A stretch of DNA of 64,000 nucleotides, from positions 806,001-870,000 of the forward strand of contig NZ_AP022608.1 in assembly GCF_010728925.1 (NCBI RefSeq), written 5' to 3'. The first letter of the stretch is position 1, and the number at the start of each line of letters is the position of its first letter. Below the pieces are notes generated by a model that saw nothing but the letters and a program-made list of their open reading frames with translations, had not been told where the DNA came from and searched no databases. Made by a program: the position numbers and the translations under genes. This DNA comes from Mycolicibacterium gadium (lineage in GTDB: Bacteria > Actinomycetota > Actinomycetes > Mycobacteriales > Mycobacteriaceae). Shown here piece after piece: positions 10,079-20,265 of this stretch.

Positions 10079-10876
10079 TTAGCCGAGGTCGGCCAGCAGC
10101 GCTTTGACGCGCTGCCTGGCCACGATGTCGGCGCCGGGGCCGACGATCGCGTGCACCCGGCCCGCCCCGACGGCGTCGATCGCCGCTTCGGCGACGTCGG
10201 TGGGGCTGATGGCGTCCCGCATCGCGTCGCCCTCGCCGTCAACCGGCGTCGCGACCGCACCCGGAGGCACGAGCGCCGCGGAGTTCCGCCCCAGCGGAGT
10301 GTCCACCAACCCGGGGCACAATACGGTCGCACCCAAATGCTTTGATACCGACTTCAATTCGGCATCGAGTGTCTCCGTCAACCCGACGACCGCGTGCATG
10401 GTGGCGTTGTACGGCCCGAGGTTGGGCAGCGCAATCAAGCCGCCAACGGATGCGGTGTTGAGGAAGTGCCCAGAGCCCTGGGCGATGAACAGCGGCGCGA
10501 AGGTCCGCACTCCGTGGACGACGCCCATCAGCTTCACGTCGATGAGCCAACGCCACGTTTCAGGTCGCTGTTCCCACATCGGAGCCATTTCGCAGACCAC
10601 ACCCGCGTTGTTGCACACGAGGTCCACTCGTCCGAACCGTTCGATGGTCTCGTCGGCCAACGCGTCGACATCGGCGTCGACGCCGACATCGGCGTGCACC
10701 CCGACCACTCGGCCGGGGTGCCGCGACAGCAGGTCGACCGCGGTGGGAATCGCGTCCTCGCGGACATCGGCGATCATCACGTTCACACCGCGACGCGCCA
10801 ACACCGTGGCCAATGCCAAACCGATGCCGCTGGTGCCGCCGGTCACCACAGCGACCTCTCCCGCTTCGATTCTCAT
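10079..10876 (-). CDS. Short-chain dehydrogenase/reductase with altered catalytic lysine
   Basis: A 265-residue classical SDR with the cofactor motif TGGTSGIG (residues 12-19), NNAG (89-92), catalytic Ser143 and Tyr156. The YxxxK motif reads YNATM, so the catalytic lysine is Met160 (codon at 10397-10399). AAG to ATG is a single-base change. Such a protein should still bind NAD(P) but may be inactive or use another residue. It is third in a minus-strand operon after a flavoprotein and a lipoprotein, two bases after the latter, and matches the Rv1865c position. Confidence 0.9.
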   Translation of the reverse strand: MRIEAGEVAVVTGGTSGIGLALATVLARRGVNVMIADVREDAIPTAVDLLSRHPGRVVGVHADVGVDADVDALADETIERFGRVDLVCNNAGVVCEMAPMWEQRPETWRWLIDVKLMGVVHGVRTFAPLFIAQGSGHFLNTASVGGLIALPNLGPYNATMHAVVGLTETLDAELKSVSKHLGATVLCPGLVDTPLGRNSAALVPPGAVATPVDGEGDAMRDAISPTDVAEAAIDAVGAGRVHAIVGPGADIVARQRVKALLADLG

Positions 10877-10878
10877 GA

Positions 10879-11481
10879 TTACGGAGCCTCCACGGGCACG
10901 TCGGTGTACTGCGGCACGAATCCGTCGGCGGAGAACGTGAAGCCCTTTTTGCTGAACTCGCTCAGGCATGACACACCCGCCGACTCCTGCACGTTGCAGC
11001 GGAATCCGGCTGCGGCCAGGATTCTGTTGAACGGCAGGACTTTCGCGGGTCCGGGATCGAGCGCGAATTCCGGTTCTTCCAGCGCAACGAACTGTGCGTC
11101 GCCGTCGCGTGGAATGACAAGTGCGTTCGGTGTCGCGGTGTCGCCGTCAGCGCCGGGCACCGCGTCCGGTGCGCCGGTGATGCCCGTGGCGGACGGCCAG
11201 TTCGCGGCGGACTGACAGCCGACCTTGTCCCGCGGAATGATGGCGCACGCCCAGTTTCCGCTGGGGGAGGTGAAGTAATAGCTCGTCCCGGCGGGCGGGT
11301 AGGCGACGTAGTCGAATGCATTCGCCAAGTGCGCGTTGCTCGGCGGTGGGGTCGACGGTGACGACGTGCCGGCAGGAGTCGCCGTGGGTGATTCGTCGGC
11401 GTCGGTGACGGTGCCTGTCGAGCAACCCGCGGCCAGCGTCGCCACGGCCGCCAGCGCCGCCGAGAGTGTGCGTGCGTTCAC
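10879..11481 (-). CDS. Secreted lipoprotein of unknown function
   Basis: A 200-residue lipoprotein. It has a short basic start, a hydrophobic stretch and the lipobox LAAGC (Cys20), followed by a Ser/Thr/Pro linker (to about residue 50) and a compact domain with cysteines near residues 78, 88, 160 and 170 that could form disulfides on the cell surface. I do not recognise the domain. The GTG start abuts the stop of the upstream flavoprotein gene with no gap (TAG then GTG), so translation is probably coupled. The same transcript continues into the SDR. Confidence 0.8.
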   Translation of the reverse strand: MNARTLSAALAAVATLAAGCSTGTVTDADESPTATPAGTSSPSTPPPSNAHLANAFDYVAYPPAGTSYYFTSPSGNWACAIIPRDKVGCQSAANWPSATGITGAPDAVPGADGDTATPNALVIPRDGDAQFVALEEPEFALDPGPAKVLPFNRILAAAGFRCNVQESAGVSCLSEFSKKGFTFSADGFVPQYTDVPVEAP

Positions 11482-12687
11482 CTATGCGCCGACAAGCTTT
11501 TCCGGGTCGACCGGCTCCCGCGACCGGACCGCCGATTTGATGTCATCGAGCCCTTCCCAGATGTTGACGTTCATCCCCGCGAGCACCCGGTTCGCGTCAT
11601 CGAGCCAGTACGCCGTGAATTCGCGGCCTGCCACGTCACCGCGGAACAGCACCCGATCGTAGTCGGGTGCGTGCCCGACGTATTCCATACCCAGGTCGTA
11701 CTGGTCGGTGAAGAAATAGGGCAGTTCGGCGTACTCCTGGGGCTTTCCGAGCATGCCCGCGGCCGCGACGGCGGGTTGTTTGAGCGCGTTCGCCCAATGC
11801 TCGGTGCGGATGCGAGTACCGAACACCGGATGCTCGGCGGCAGCGATATCGCCGACGGCGAAAATGTCCGCGTTGCTGGTGCGCAAAGCCGCATCCACGA
11901 GAACGCCGCCGTTGCCGGTGGCCAGGCCCGCCTGCTCAGCGAGCCCGATGTTGGCGGTCGCGCCGACCGCGACCAGAACGGCATCGGCGGCGACGGTGGA
12001 ACCGTCGCCCAGCTTGAGCCCCGTTGCCTTGCCCCCGGCGGTGGTGATTTCGTCGACCGTGGTGCCGAGTCGCAGATCCACGCCGTGGTCGCGGTGCATC
12101 GCGGCGAATACTTCGCCGGCCTCGCGGCCGAGAGCGCCCATCAACGGCACCTCTGCGGTTTCGACGACCGTAACAGCTGCGCCCCGATCGCGGGCACCTG
12201 CGGCGACTTCGAGGCCGATCCATCCGGCACCGACGATCGCCAGCGAAGTACCCTCTGCCAGAACGGAGTTCAGTGCCTGGGCCTCGTCGATAGTGCGTAA
12301 GTAGAGCACGCCCTCGGCGTCGGCGCCCGGAATCGGCGGCCGCCGGGGAGTGGACCCGGTGGCCAGCAGAAGCTTGTCGTAGCCCACGGTGGTGCCGTCG
12401 GGCAGGGACACGGTGTGACCATCGGGGTCGATCGCGGACACCTCGGTGCCGAGTTGCAGCTCGACGTGGTGGTCGCGGTACCACGCCGACGACGCGGCGG
12501 TGAATTCGCCGAACTGCTTCTTGCCAAGGAGAAATTCCTTCGACAGCGGGGGACGTTCGTACGGCAGGTGCTCCTCTGCGGCGAAAAGCACGATGTGCCC
12601 GTCGAAATCCTTGTCACGCAATGCTTCTGCGGCCTTTGCCCCGGCGAGGCCGCCGCCCACGATGGCGAATGTTGACGACGTTGTCAT
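11482..12687 (-). CDS. FAD-dependent pyridine nucleotide-disulfide oxidoreductase, ferredoxin-reductase type
   Basis: A 401-residue flavoprotein. The FAD-binding GGGLAG (about residues 11-16), the second nucleotide site GAGWIGLEVA (about 150-160) and the FAD-closing AVGDIAAAEHP near residue 290 are all present. The C-terminal part resembles the reductase C domain of rubredoxin/ferredoxin reductases that feed electrons to oxygenases. It matches the Rv1869c type. It is first in a three-gene operon (flavoprotein, lipoprotein, SDR). No ferredoxin or oxygenase gene lies next to it, so the electron acceptor is unknown. Confidence 0.9.
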   Translation of the reverse strand: MTTSSTFAIVGGGLAGAKAAEALRDKDFDGHIVLFAAEEHLPYERPPLSKEFLLGKKQFGEFTAASSAWYRDHHVELQLGTEVSAIDPDGHTVSLPDGTTVGYDKLLLATGSTPRRPPIPGADAEGVLYLRTIDEAQALNSVLAEGTSLAIVGAGWIGLEVAAGARDRGAAVTVVETAEVPLMGALGREAGEVFAAMHRDHGVDLRLGTTVDEITTAGGKATGLKLGDGSTVAADAVLVAVGATANIGLAEQAGLATGNGGVLVDAALRTSNADIFAVGDIAAAEHPVFGTRIRTEHWANALKQPAVAAAGMLGKPQEYAELPYFFTDQYDLGMEYVGHAPDYDRVLFRGDVAGREFTAYWLDDANRVLAGMNVNIWEGLDDIKSAVRSREPVDPEKLVGA

Positions 12688-12722
12688 GCCACCTGAGCTT
12701 ACTCGGGACACGGCGTGGTGGA

Positions 12723-13445
12723 TCAGGCCAACAGGTCTTTGAGCTTTCGCGCATTGCGGATGGCGTGTCCGCCCAGGTCGTTGTTGAAGTAGACCACCAC
12801 CCGGCGTCCCTCCTCGTGCCAGCCGGCGATCCTGTCGGCCCATTCGCGCAGCTCGTCGTCGGTGTAGGAGCCCGCATAGATCGAGTCCTGCGGCGGGCCG
12901 TGCATACGTATGTATACAAGAGAGCTGGTCGCCTTGGGGACACACGCCAGGGCGGGGCCGCTCATCACCACGTACGCGGCGCCGTGTTGTTCGAGCAGCG
13001 CATAAACGGCGTCGTCGTCCCAGGAGGGGTGCCGCAACTCCATGGCCACCGGAATCCAGTCGGGCATCACGGTAAGGAAGTGGGAGAGCCGGTCGTCGTC
13101 GCGTTCCAGCTCCGGATGCAGTTGAACGAGCAGCGCCTCGCGCCGGTCGGCGAGCGCGGTCCAGCAGCGCTCGAAACGCTCCACCCACGGTTCCGGCGAA
13201 CGCAGCCTTCGGTAGTGGGTGAGCCCCCGCTGGGCCTTGACCGACATCGTGAAACCATCGGGCAGCCGCTGCCGCCAGCCCTCGAAGGTGGCGTCCTTCG
13301 GCCACCGGTAGAAACTGGCGTTCAGCTCGACGGTGTCGAATTCCTCGACGTACGTCGCCAACCGCTTGGCGACCGGCAATTTGGGCGGATACAGCACGCC
13401 GCTCCAGTGGTCGTATGACCATCCGGAGGTGCCGATGCGAATCAC
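12723..13445 (-). CDS. DUF72 (YecE-like) TIM-barrel protein
   Basis: A 240-residue DUF72 protein starting with the family hallmark IRIGTSGWSYDHW and carrying the next conserved strand, VELNASFYRWP. The family is widespread and predicted to form a TIM barrel, but its biochemical role is not established. GTG start at 13445. Thirty-five bases separate it from the start of the flavoprotein gene on the same strand, so it may lie in the same transcript. Confidence 0.9.
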   Translation of the reverse strand: MIRIGTSGWSYDHWSGVLYPPKLPVAKRLATYVEEFDTVELNASFYRWPKDATFEGWRQRLPDGFTMSVKAQRGLTHYRRLRSPEPWVERFERCWTALADRREALLVQLHPELERDDDRLSHFLTVMPDWIPVAMELRHPSWDDDAVYALLEQHGAAYVVMSGPALACVPKATSSLVYIRMHGPPQDSIYAGSYTDDELREWADRIAGWHEEGRRVVVYFNNDLGGHAIRNARKLKDLLA

Positions 13446-13480
13446 CGCTATCGGCTAACCCCCCGAAGTCACGCCGAAAC

Positions 13481-13813
13481 CTACTTGGGAGGCAGGCTTC
13501 TGGCGTAGTCGACCCCGCGGCCCACCCAACTCTGGAGCTGCCGCTTGGTCTTGACACCCTCGACGGATACCAGCAACCAGCCGCGGGTTTCGCGGCCGGC
13601 CATGATCATCGGTTCGACGTGTTCGCGTGCCAGCAGCTTCTCGGTGTCGTCGCGCGGCACCCGCACCATGAGCCCGCCGTGGCCGCTGACGCACACCGAC
13701 ATGTTGCCGCCGATGAGGAATGCCAGCCCGCCGAACATCCGCTTCTCGGCGACACCACGCTCGCCTGCGACAAGCTCGCGGACGCGGTGAGCCAGGTCTT
13801 CGTCGTACGCCAT
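13481..13813 (-). CDS. TfoX N-terminal domain protein
   Basis: A 110-residue single-domain protein of the TfoX/Sxy N-terminal family. Typical features are EKRMFGGLAFLIGGNM near residues 24-39 and a basic C-terminal end. In Proteobacteria the domain belongs to competence regulators. Stand-alone actinobacterial versions have no known role, so competence should not be inferred. The ATG at 13813 was chosen because upstream codons run into the inverted repeat at 13824-13869. It lies downstream of lon on the same strand. Confidence 0.85.
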   Translation of the reverse strand: MAYDEDLAHRVRELVAGERGVAEKRMFGGLAFLIGGNMSVCVSGHGGLMVRVPRDDTEKLLAREHVEPMIMAGRETRGWLLVSVEGVKTKRQLQSWVGRGVDYARSLPPK

Positions 13814-13823
13814 AGAGACGACG

Positions 13824-13869
13824 GTAACGCCATGGCGCGATTCGGGCGGAATTCGCGCCATGGCGTTAC
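13824..13869. terminator. Perfect 17-base inverted repeat downstream of lon
   Basis: GTAACGCCATGGCGCGA (13824-13840) and its exact complement (13853-13869) flank a 12-base loop. The repeat sits between the lon stop (13878) and the next gene start (13813). No run of U follows, so it would be a mycobacterial-style terminator lacking a U-tail, or alternatively an operator for the TfoX-like gene. Confidence 0.6.
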
Positions 13870-13877
13870 ATGCGGCG

Positions 13878-16202
13878 TCAGGCCGCCGCCGAAGCCGTCT
13901 CCTCGGCAGGTACCAGCGCCTGCGCGATGATGTCGGCGACGTCGACCATCGGCTTGACCTCCAGCGACTCGAGCACGTCGGCGGGGACGTCGTCCAGGTC
14001 GGCCTCGTTGCGCTGGGGGATGAAAACCGTTGACAGCCCCGCTCGTTGCGCAGCCAGCAGCTTCTGCTTGACGCCGCCGATCGGCAGCACGCGGCCGTTG
14101 AGCGTCACCTCACCGGTCATGCCGACATCGGAGCGGACCTGCCGTCCGGTGGCCATCGACACCAGGGCCGTCACCATGGTCACGCCGGCCGACGGACCGT
14201 CCTTGGGCACCGCACCCGCGGGCACGTGCACGTGGATCCGGCGATCCAGCGACTTCGGATCGACGCCCAGCTGCTCGGCGTGGGCACGCACATAGGACAG
14301 CGCGATCTGCGCGGACTCCTTCATCACGTCACCGAGCTGACCGGTCAGCTGCAGCCCGGCCTCGCCATCGGTCGCCCCGGCTTCGATGTACAGCACGTCG
14401 CCGCCCAGACCCGTGACCGCCAGCCCGGTGGCCACACCGGGCACCGCCGTGCGTTCCGCCGACTCCGGCAGGAATCGTGGACGGCCCAGGTAGTCAACGA
14501 GATCGGGTTCGTCGATCGCCAACGGCGCAGGATCTGCAGCCAATTTCGTTGTCGCCTTGCGCAATGCCTTGGCCAGCAGCCGCTCGAACTGCCGCACACC
14601 CGGCTCGCGGGTGTAGTCGGCCGCGATCTTGCGCAGCGCGTCCTCGGTCACCGTCACCTCGGCTTCGGTCAGCGCCGCACGCTCGCGCTGCCGGGGCAGC
14701 AGAAAGTCCCGTGCGATGGCGACCTTGTCGTCCTCGGTGTAACCGTCGATCTGGATCAGCTCCATGCGGTCCAGCAGCGCCGACGGGATGTTCTCGATCA
14801 CGTTGGCCGTCGCCAGGAACACGACGTCCGACAAGTCCAGATCCAGCTCCAGGTAGTGGTCGCGGAACGTGTGGTTCTGCGCCGGGTCCAGCACCTCGAG
14901 CAGGGCGGCAGACGGATCGCCCCGGTAGTCGGAGCCGACCTTGTCGATCTCGTCGAGCAGCACGACGGGGTTCATCGATCCCGCCTCGCCGATCGCGCGG
15001 ACGATCCGGCCGGGCAGTGCACCGACGTAGGTGCGACGGTGACCACGGATCTCGGCCTCGTCGCGCACGCCACCGAGGGCGACACGAACGAACTTGCGGC
15101 CCAACGCCCGCGCCACGCTCTCGCCGAGCGATGTCTTACCGACACCAGGGGGACCGGCCAGCACCATCACCGCACCGGACCCACGGCCGCCGACGACAGC
15201 CATTCCGCGCTGGGCGCGCCGGGCGCGCACCGCCAGGTACTCGACGATGCGGTCCTTCACGTCCTCCAGGCCGTGGTGGTCCGCGTCGAGAATCTCGCGA
15301 GCCGACTTCAGGTCGGTGGAGTCCTCGGTCGTCACGTTCCACGGCAGGTCCAGCACGGTGTCCAACCAGGTCCTGATCCAGCCGCCCTCGGGGCTCTGCT
15401 CGCTCGAGCGTTCCAGCTTGCCGACCTCGCGCAGGGCGGCTTCGCGCACCTTGTCCGGCAGGTCGGCGGCCTCGACACGGGCCCGGTAGTCGTCGCTTCC
15501 GTCGGGCTCACCTTCCCCCAGCTCCTTGCGGATGGCGGCGAGCTGCTGGCGCAGCAAGAACTCCTTCTGCGTCTTCTCCATGCCCTCGCGCACGTCGTCG
15601 GCGATCTTGTCGGTGACCTCGACCTCCGCCAGATGAGCGCCGGTCCACTCGATCAGCAGCTTCAGCCGCTCAGCGACGTCGGGGGTCTCCAGCAGCTCGC
15701 GCTTCTGTACCTGTGTGAGGTACGACGCGTAGCCGGCCGTGTCGGCCAACGCCGACGGATCGGTGAGCTGGTTGACGAAGTCGATGATCTGCCAGGCCTC
15801 GCGGCGCTGCAGCATCGCCAGCAGCAGCTTCTTGTACTCGGCGGCGAGCGCGCGGACATCGTCAGTCGGTTCGACCTCCTCGACCTCGGTCACCTCGACC
15901 CACAACGCGGCGCCGGGGCCGTTGGCGCCCGCGCCGATGTGGGCGCGCTTGGTCCCGCGCACCACCGCCGCGGTCCCACTACCACCGGCGATACGGCCGA
16001 CCTGCACGATCGACGCGAGCACGCCGTGCGACGCATAGCGATCCTCGAGTCGGGGAGCGATGAGCAGCTCACCGGATTCGGTCGCCTGCGCCGCGTCGAC
16101 GGCGGCGCGTGCGGCGTCGTCCAGCTCGATCGGCACGACCATGCCGGGCAGGACGATCGATTCGTTCAGGAACAGCACCGGCACTGATTTGGCTTCAGCC
16201 AT
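13878..16202 (-). CDS. lon: ATP-dependent protease Lon
   Basis: A full-length 774-residue LonA-type protease. The N-terminal substrate-binding LON domain covers about residues 1-200. The AAA+ module has Walker A GPPGVGKTS and Walker B VVLLDEIDK. The C-terminal serine protease has GPSAG (Ser671) and Lys714 in GGVKQKL, the catalytic Ser-Lys pair. It degrades misfolded and regulatory proteins in the cytoplasm. A clear GGAGGAGA precedes the ATG. M. tuberculosis lacks lon whereas fast growers keep it, which supports a non-tuberculous host. Confidence 0.98.
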   Translation of the reverse strand: MAEAKSVPVLFLNESIVLPGMVVPIELDDAARAAVDAAQATESGELLIAPRLEDRYASHGVLASIVQVGRIAGGSGTAAVVRGTKRAHIGAGANGPGAALWVEVTEVEEVEPTDDVRALAAEYKKLLLAMLQRREAWQIIDFVNQLTDPSALADTAGYASYLTQVQKRELLETPDVAERLKLLIEWTGAHLAEVEVTDKIADDVREGMEKTQKEFLLRQQLAAIRKELGEGEPDGSDDYRARVEAADLPDKVREAALREVGKLERSSEQSPEGGWIRTWLDTVLDLPWNVTTEDSTDLKSAREILDADHHGLEDVKDRIVEYLAVRARRAQRGMAVVGGRGSGAVMVLAGPPGVGKTSLGESVARALGRKFVRVALGGVRDEAEIRGHRRTYVGALPGRIVRAIGEAGSMNPVVLLDEIDKVGSDYRGDPSAALLEVLDPAQNHTFRDHYLELDLDLSDVVFLATANVIENIPSALLDRMELIQIDGYTEDDKVAIARDFLLPRQRERAALTEAEVTVTEDALRKIAADYTREPGVRQFERLLAKALRKATTKLAADPAPLAIDEPDLVDYLGRPRFLPESAERTAVPGVATGLAVTGLGGDVLYIEAGATDGEAGLQLTGQLGDVMKESAQIALSYVRAHAEQLGVDPKSLDRRIHVHVPAGAVPKDGPSAGVTMVTALVSMATGRQVRSDVGMTGEVTLNGRVLPIGGVKQKLLAAQRAGLSTVFIPQRNEADLDDVPADVLESLEVKPMVDVADIIAQALVPAEETASAAA

Positions 16203-16300
16203 TTCTCCTCCAAAGTTCAGTCAGATCGACTCAACCCTGGGAGCGACGGGTTTGTTCCCCTCCAGGCCGTCTCCACGTTCACTCTGCGCGTAGGCCCCAC

Positions 16301-16357
16301 TTGTGTGTCGTTTGTTGCCGCGAATGCACGCATTTTGCGGCCACAAACGACACACAA
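16301..16357. repeat. Long palindromic intergenic element upstream of lon
   Basis: Arms TTGTGTGTCGTTTGT (16301-16315) and ACAAACGACACACAA (16343-16357) are exact complements. The 27-base centre can extend the stem imperfectly (GCCGC with GCGGC, AATGC with GCATT). Parts recur elsewhere: CGCGAATGCACGCATT (16319-16334) is also at 5372-5387, and GTGTGTCGTTTGT (16303-16315) at 31004-31016. This suggests a dispersed intergenic repeat family rather than a one-off terminator. Confidence 0.7.
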
Positions 16358-16361
16358 ATGG

Positions 16362-16400
16362 CAGGGAGCCTGCCGTTCGGGGGTTACGGCAGGCTCCCTG
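16362..16400 (-). terminator. Strong hairpin terminator downstream of the antigen 85 gene
   Basis: CAGGGAGCCTGCCGT (16362-16376) pairs exactly with ACGGCAGGCTCCCTG (16386-16400) around a 9-base loop, 13 bases beyond the antigen 85 stop. The U-tract is weak, as is usual for mycobacterial intrinsic terminators. The element is separate from the palindrome at 16301-16357. Confidence 0.75.
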
Positions 16401-16413
16401 TTGTGGGTGGAAC

Positions 16414-18856
<2,443 letters not shown>

Positions 18857-18864
18857 CGCAGAGC

Positions 18865-20265
18865 TCAGTTCTGTCCGGCGGCCAGTGCCCGCCGCAGGCT
18901 CTCGCGCCGTTCTTCGATCGCCCGCCCGAAGTCCTGCAGCAGCACCGGCTTTTTCGACACCAGATCCTCGATGACGTCGCGTTCGAAACGCAGCACGGTC
19001 ACTTCCTCGAGCGCATACGCGGCAGCGGTGACCGGTTCGAGGGTCAAGGCCGTCTGACCGAGGAAGTCGCCCGATTCGAGCGTGCGCACCGGCACGATCC
19101 CACCGGCATCGTCGGCCACCGCGAGTCGGACCCTTCCGCTGACGATGAACGTCATTCGCTTGGGTATCTGGCCGGAGTACTGGAGATACTCCTCGGCGCC
19201 GTAGCGGGTGAGGCGCACTCGTTTCACCAGGTCCTCTTGGTCCTCGTGGCTCAGCCGCAGGGTGGGCGCGATGATCCGCAACGATCTCTGCACCCGCTCG
19301 GTGGTCGCGAAGTCGTCCTGGGCCTCGTCGAGATGCAGACCGGCTCGTCGCGACGCGTACCAAACCCAGCGCAGGTACTGTGATTTGGCGGCGAAGTCGT
19401 CGGCGGGTGAGCGCAGCGGCACTTCTGTGCTGTATTCCATCGCACCGGATCGGACGCTGGACGGCGCCGCGCCCGGTCGCAGCTGCGGCAGCATGGCCGC
19501 CACCCGGTTGAGCATGGCGATGACGTCATCGGGTGGATCGTCGACCGAGAAGGTGGTGGTGACGCTCAGGGCGTGGGTGCCGGCAGGCCGGCTGAGGTTC
19601 TTGAACGACGCCGCGGCCAAGGCTGAGTTGGGCATGATCATCATGCCGCTGCCGGTGTCGATATGCGTTGCGCGCCAGTTGACTTCGATGACCCGCCCGC
19701 GTGCGGTCGGAGCGTCGATCCAATCGCCCAATTGAAACGGCTGCTCGAACAACAGCAGCAGACCCGAGATGATCTGCCCGACCGAATTCTGCAGCGCGAG
19801 GCCGAGCACGATGGACGACACGCCCAGCGCGGTGAACAGGCCGCCGACGTTGGCGCCCCAGATGTAGGCGAGCATGATGCCGACGCCGACGGCGATCACC
19901 GCGAATCTGGCCACGTCGAGGAAAATCGACGGAATTCGCTTACGCCAACTGCCCTCTGGAGCGCCCTGGAACATCGTCGCGTTGAGGCCGGACAGCAGCA
20001 GGACCAGGACGACGAAACCGAAGACAGTGGCGACGACGCGCACCGGCGTCGCTTCTCCGTTGACCTGGATGGCCTGCACCAGCAGGATCAGCAGCGCACC
20101 GAGAGGCAGAATATAGTTGCGCACCAGATGCACCGGGCGGGCGAGTGCGTTGTTGCGCCGCAGCAACGCATTGTGCAACTCGGTCAGGAGCACCAGGCAG
20201 ACGGGAAAGCCGATGGCAACCGCGACGGCCCAGTAAAACCATCCCGAATCGAAGATGCTGCTCAT
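18865..20265 (-). CDS. MscS-type mechanosensitive channel with C-terminal cyclic-nucleotide-binding-like domain
   Basis: A 466-residue membrane protein. Five hydrophobic segments occupy residues 1-165, the last being the pore-lining MscS helix ([19 protein letters not shown]), followed by the MscS beta domain. A cNMP-binding fold covers about residues 330-450. Its phosphate-binding cassette reads [15 protein letters not shown]. The ribose-binding Glu of the consensus is Gln, and the phosphate-binding Arg is Thr, so canonical cAMP binding is doubtful. The start overlaps the cyclase-like gene stop (ATGA), and the pair resembles Rv2434c-Rv2435c. Confidence 0.9.
   Translation of the reverse strand: MSSIFDSGWFYWAVAVAIGFPVCLVLLTELHNALLRRNNALARPVHLVRNYILPLGALLILLVQAIQVNGEATPVRVVATVFGFVVLVLLLSGLNATMFQGAPEGSWRKRIPSIFLDVARFAVIAVGVGIMLAYIWGANVGGLFTALGVSSIVLGLALQNSVGQIISGLLLLFEQPFQLGDWIDAPTARGRVIEVNWRATHIDTGSGMMIMPNSALAAASFKNLSRPAGTHALSVTTTFSVDDPPDDVIAMLNRVAAMLPQLRPGAAPSSVRSGAMEYSTEVPLRSPADDFAAKSQYLRWVWYASRRAGLHLDEAQDDFATTERVQRSLRIIAPTLRLSHEDQEDLVKRVRLTRYGAEEYLQYSGQIPKRMTFIVSGRVRLAVADDAGGIVPVRTLESGDFLGQTALTLEPVTAAAYALEEVTVLRFERDVIEDLVSKKPVLLQDFGRAIEERRESLRRALAAGQN

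Noticed and set aside
14046..16187. A long plus-strand frame opposite lon
   Set aside because: Same cause: GC-rich codon bias opens the antisense frame. The Lon motifs are all on the minus strand.
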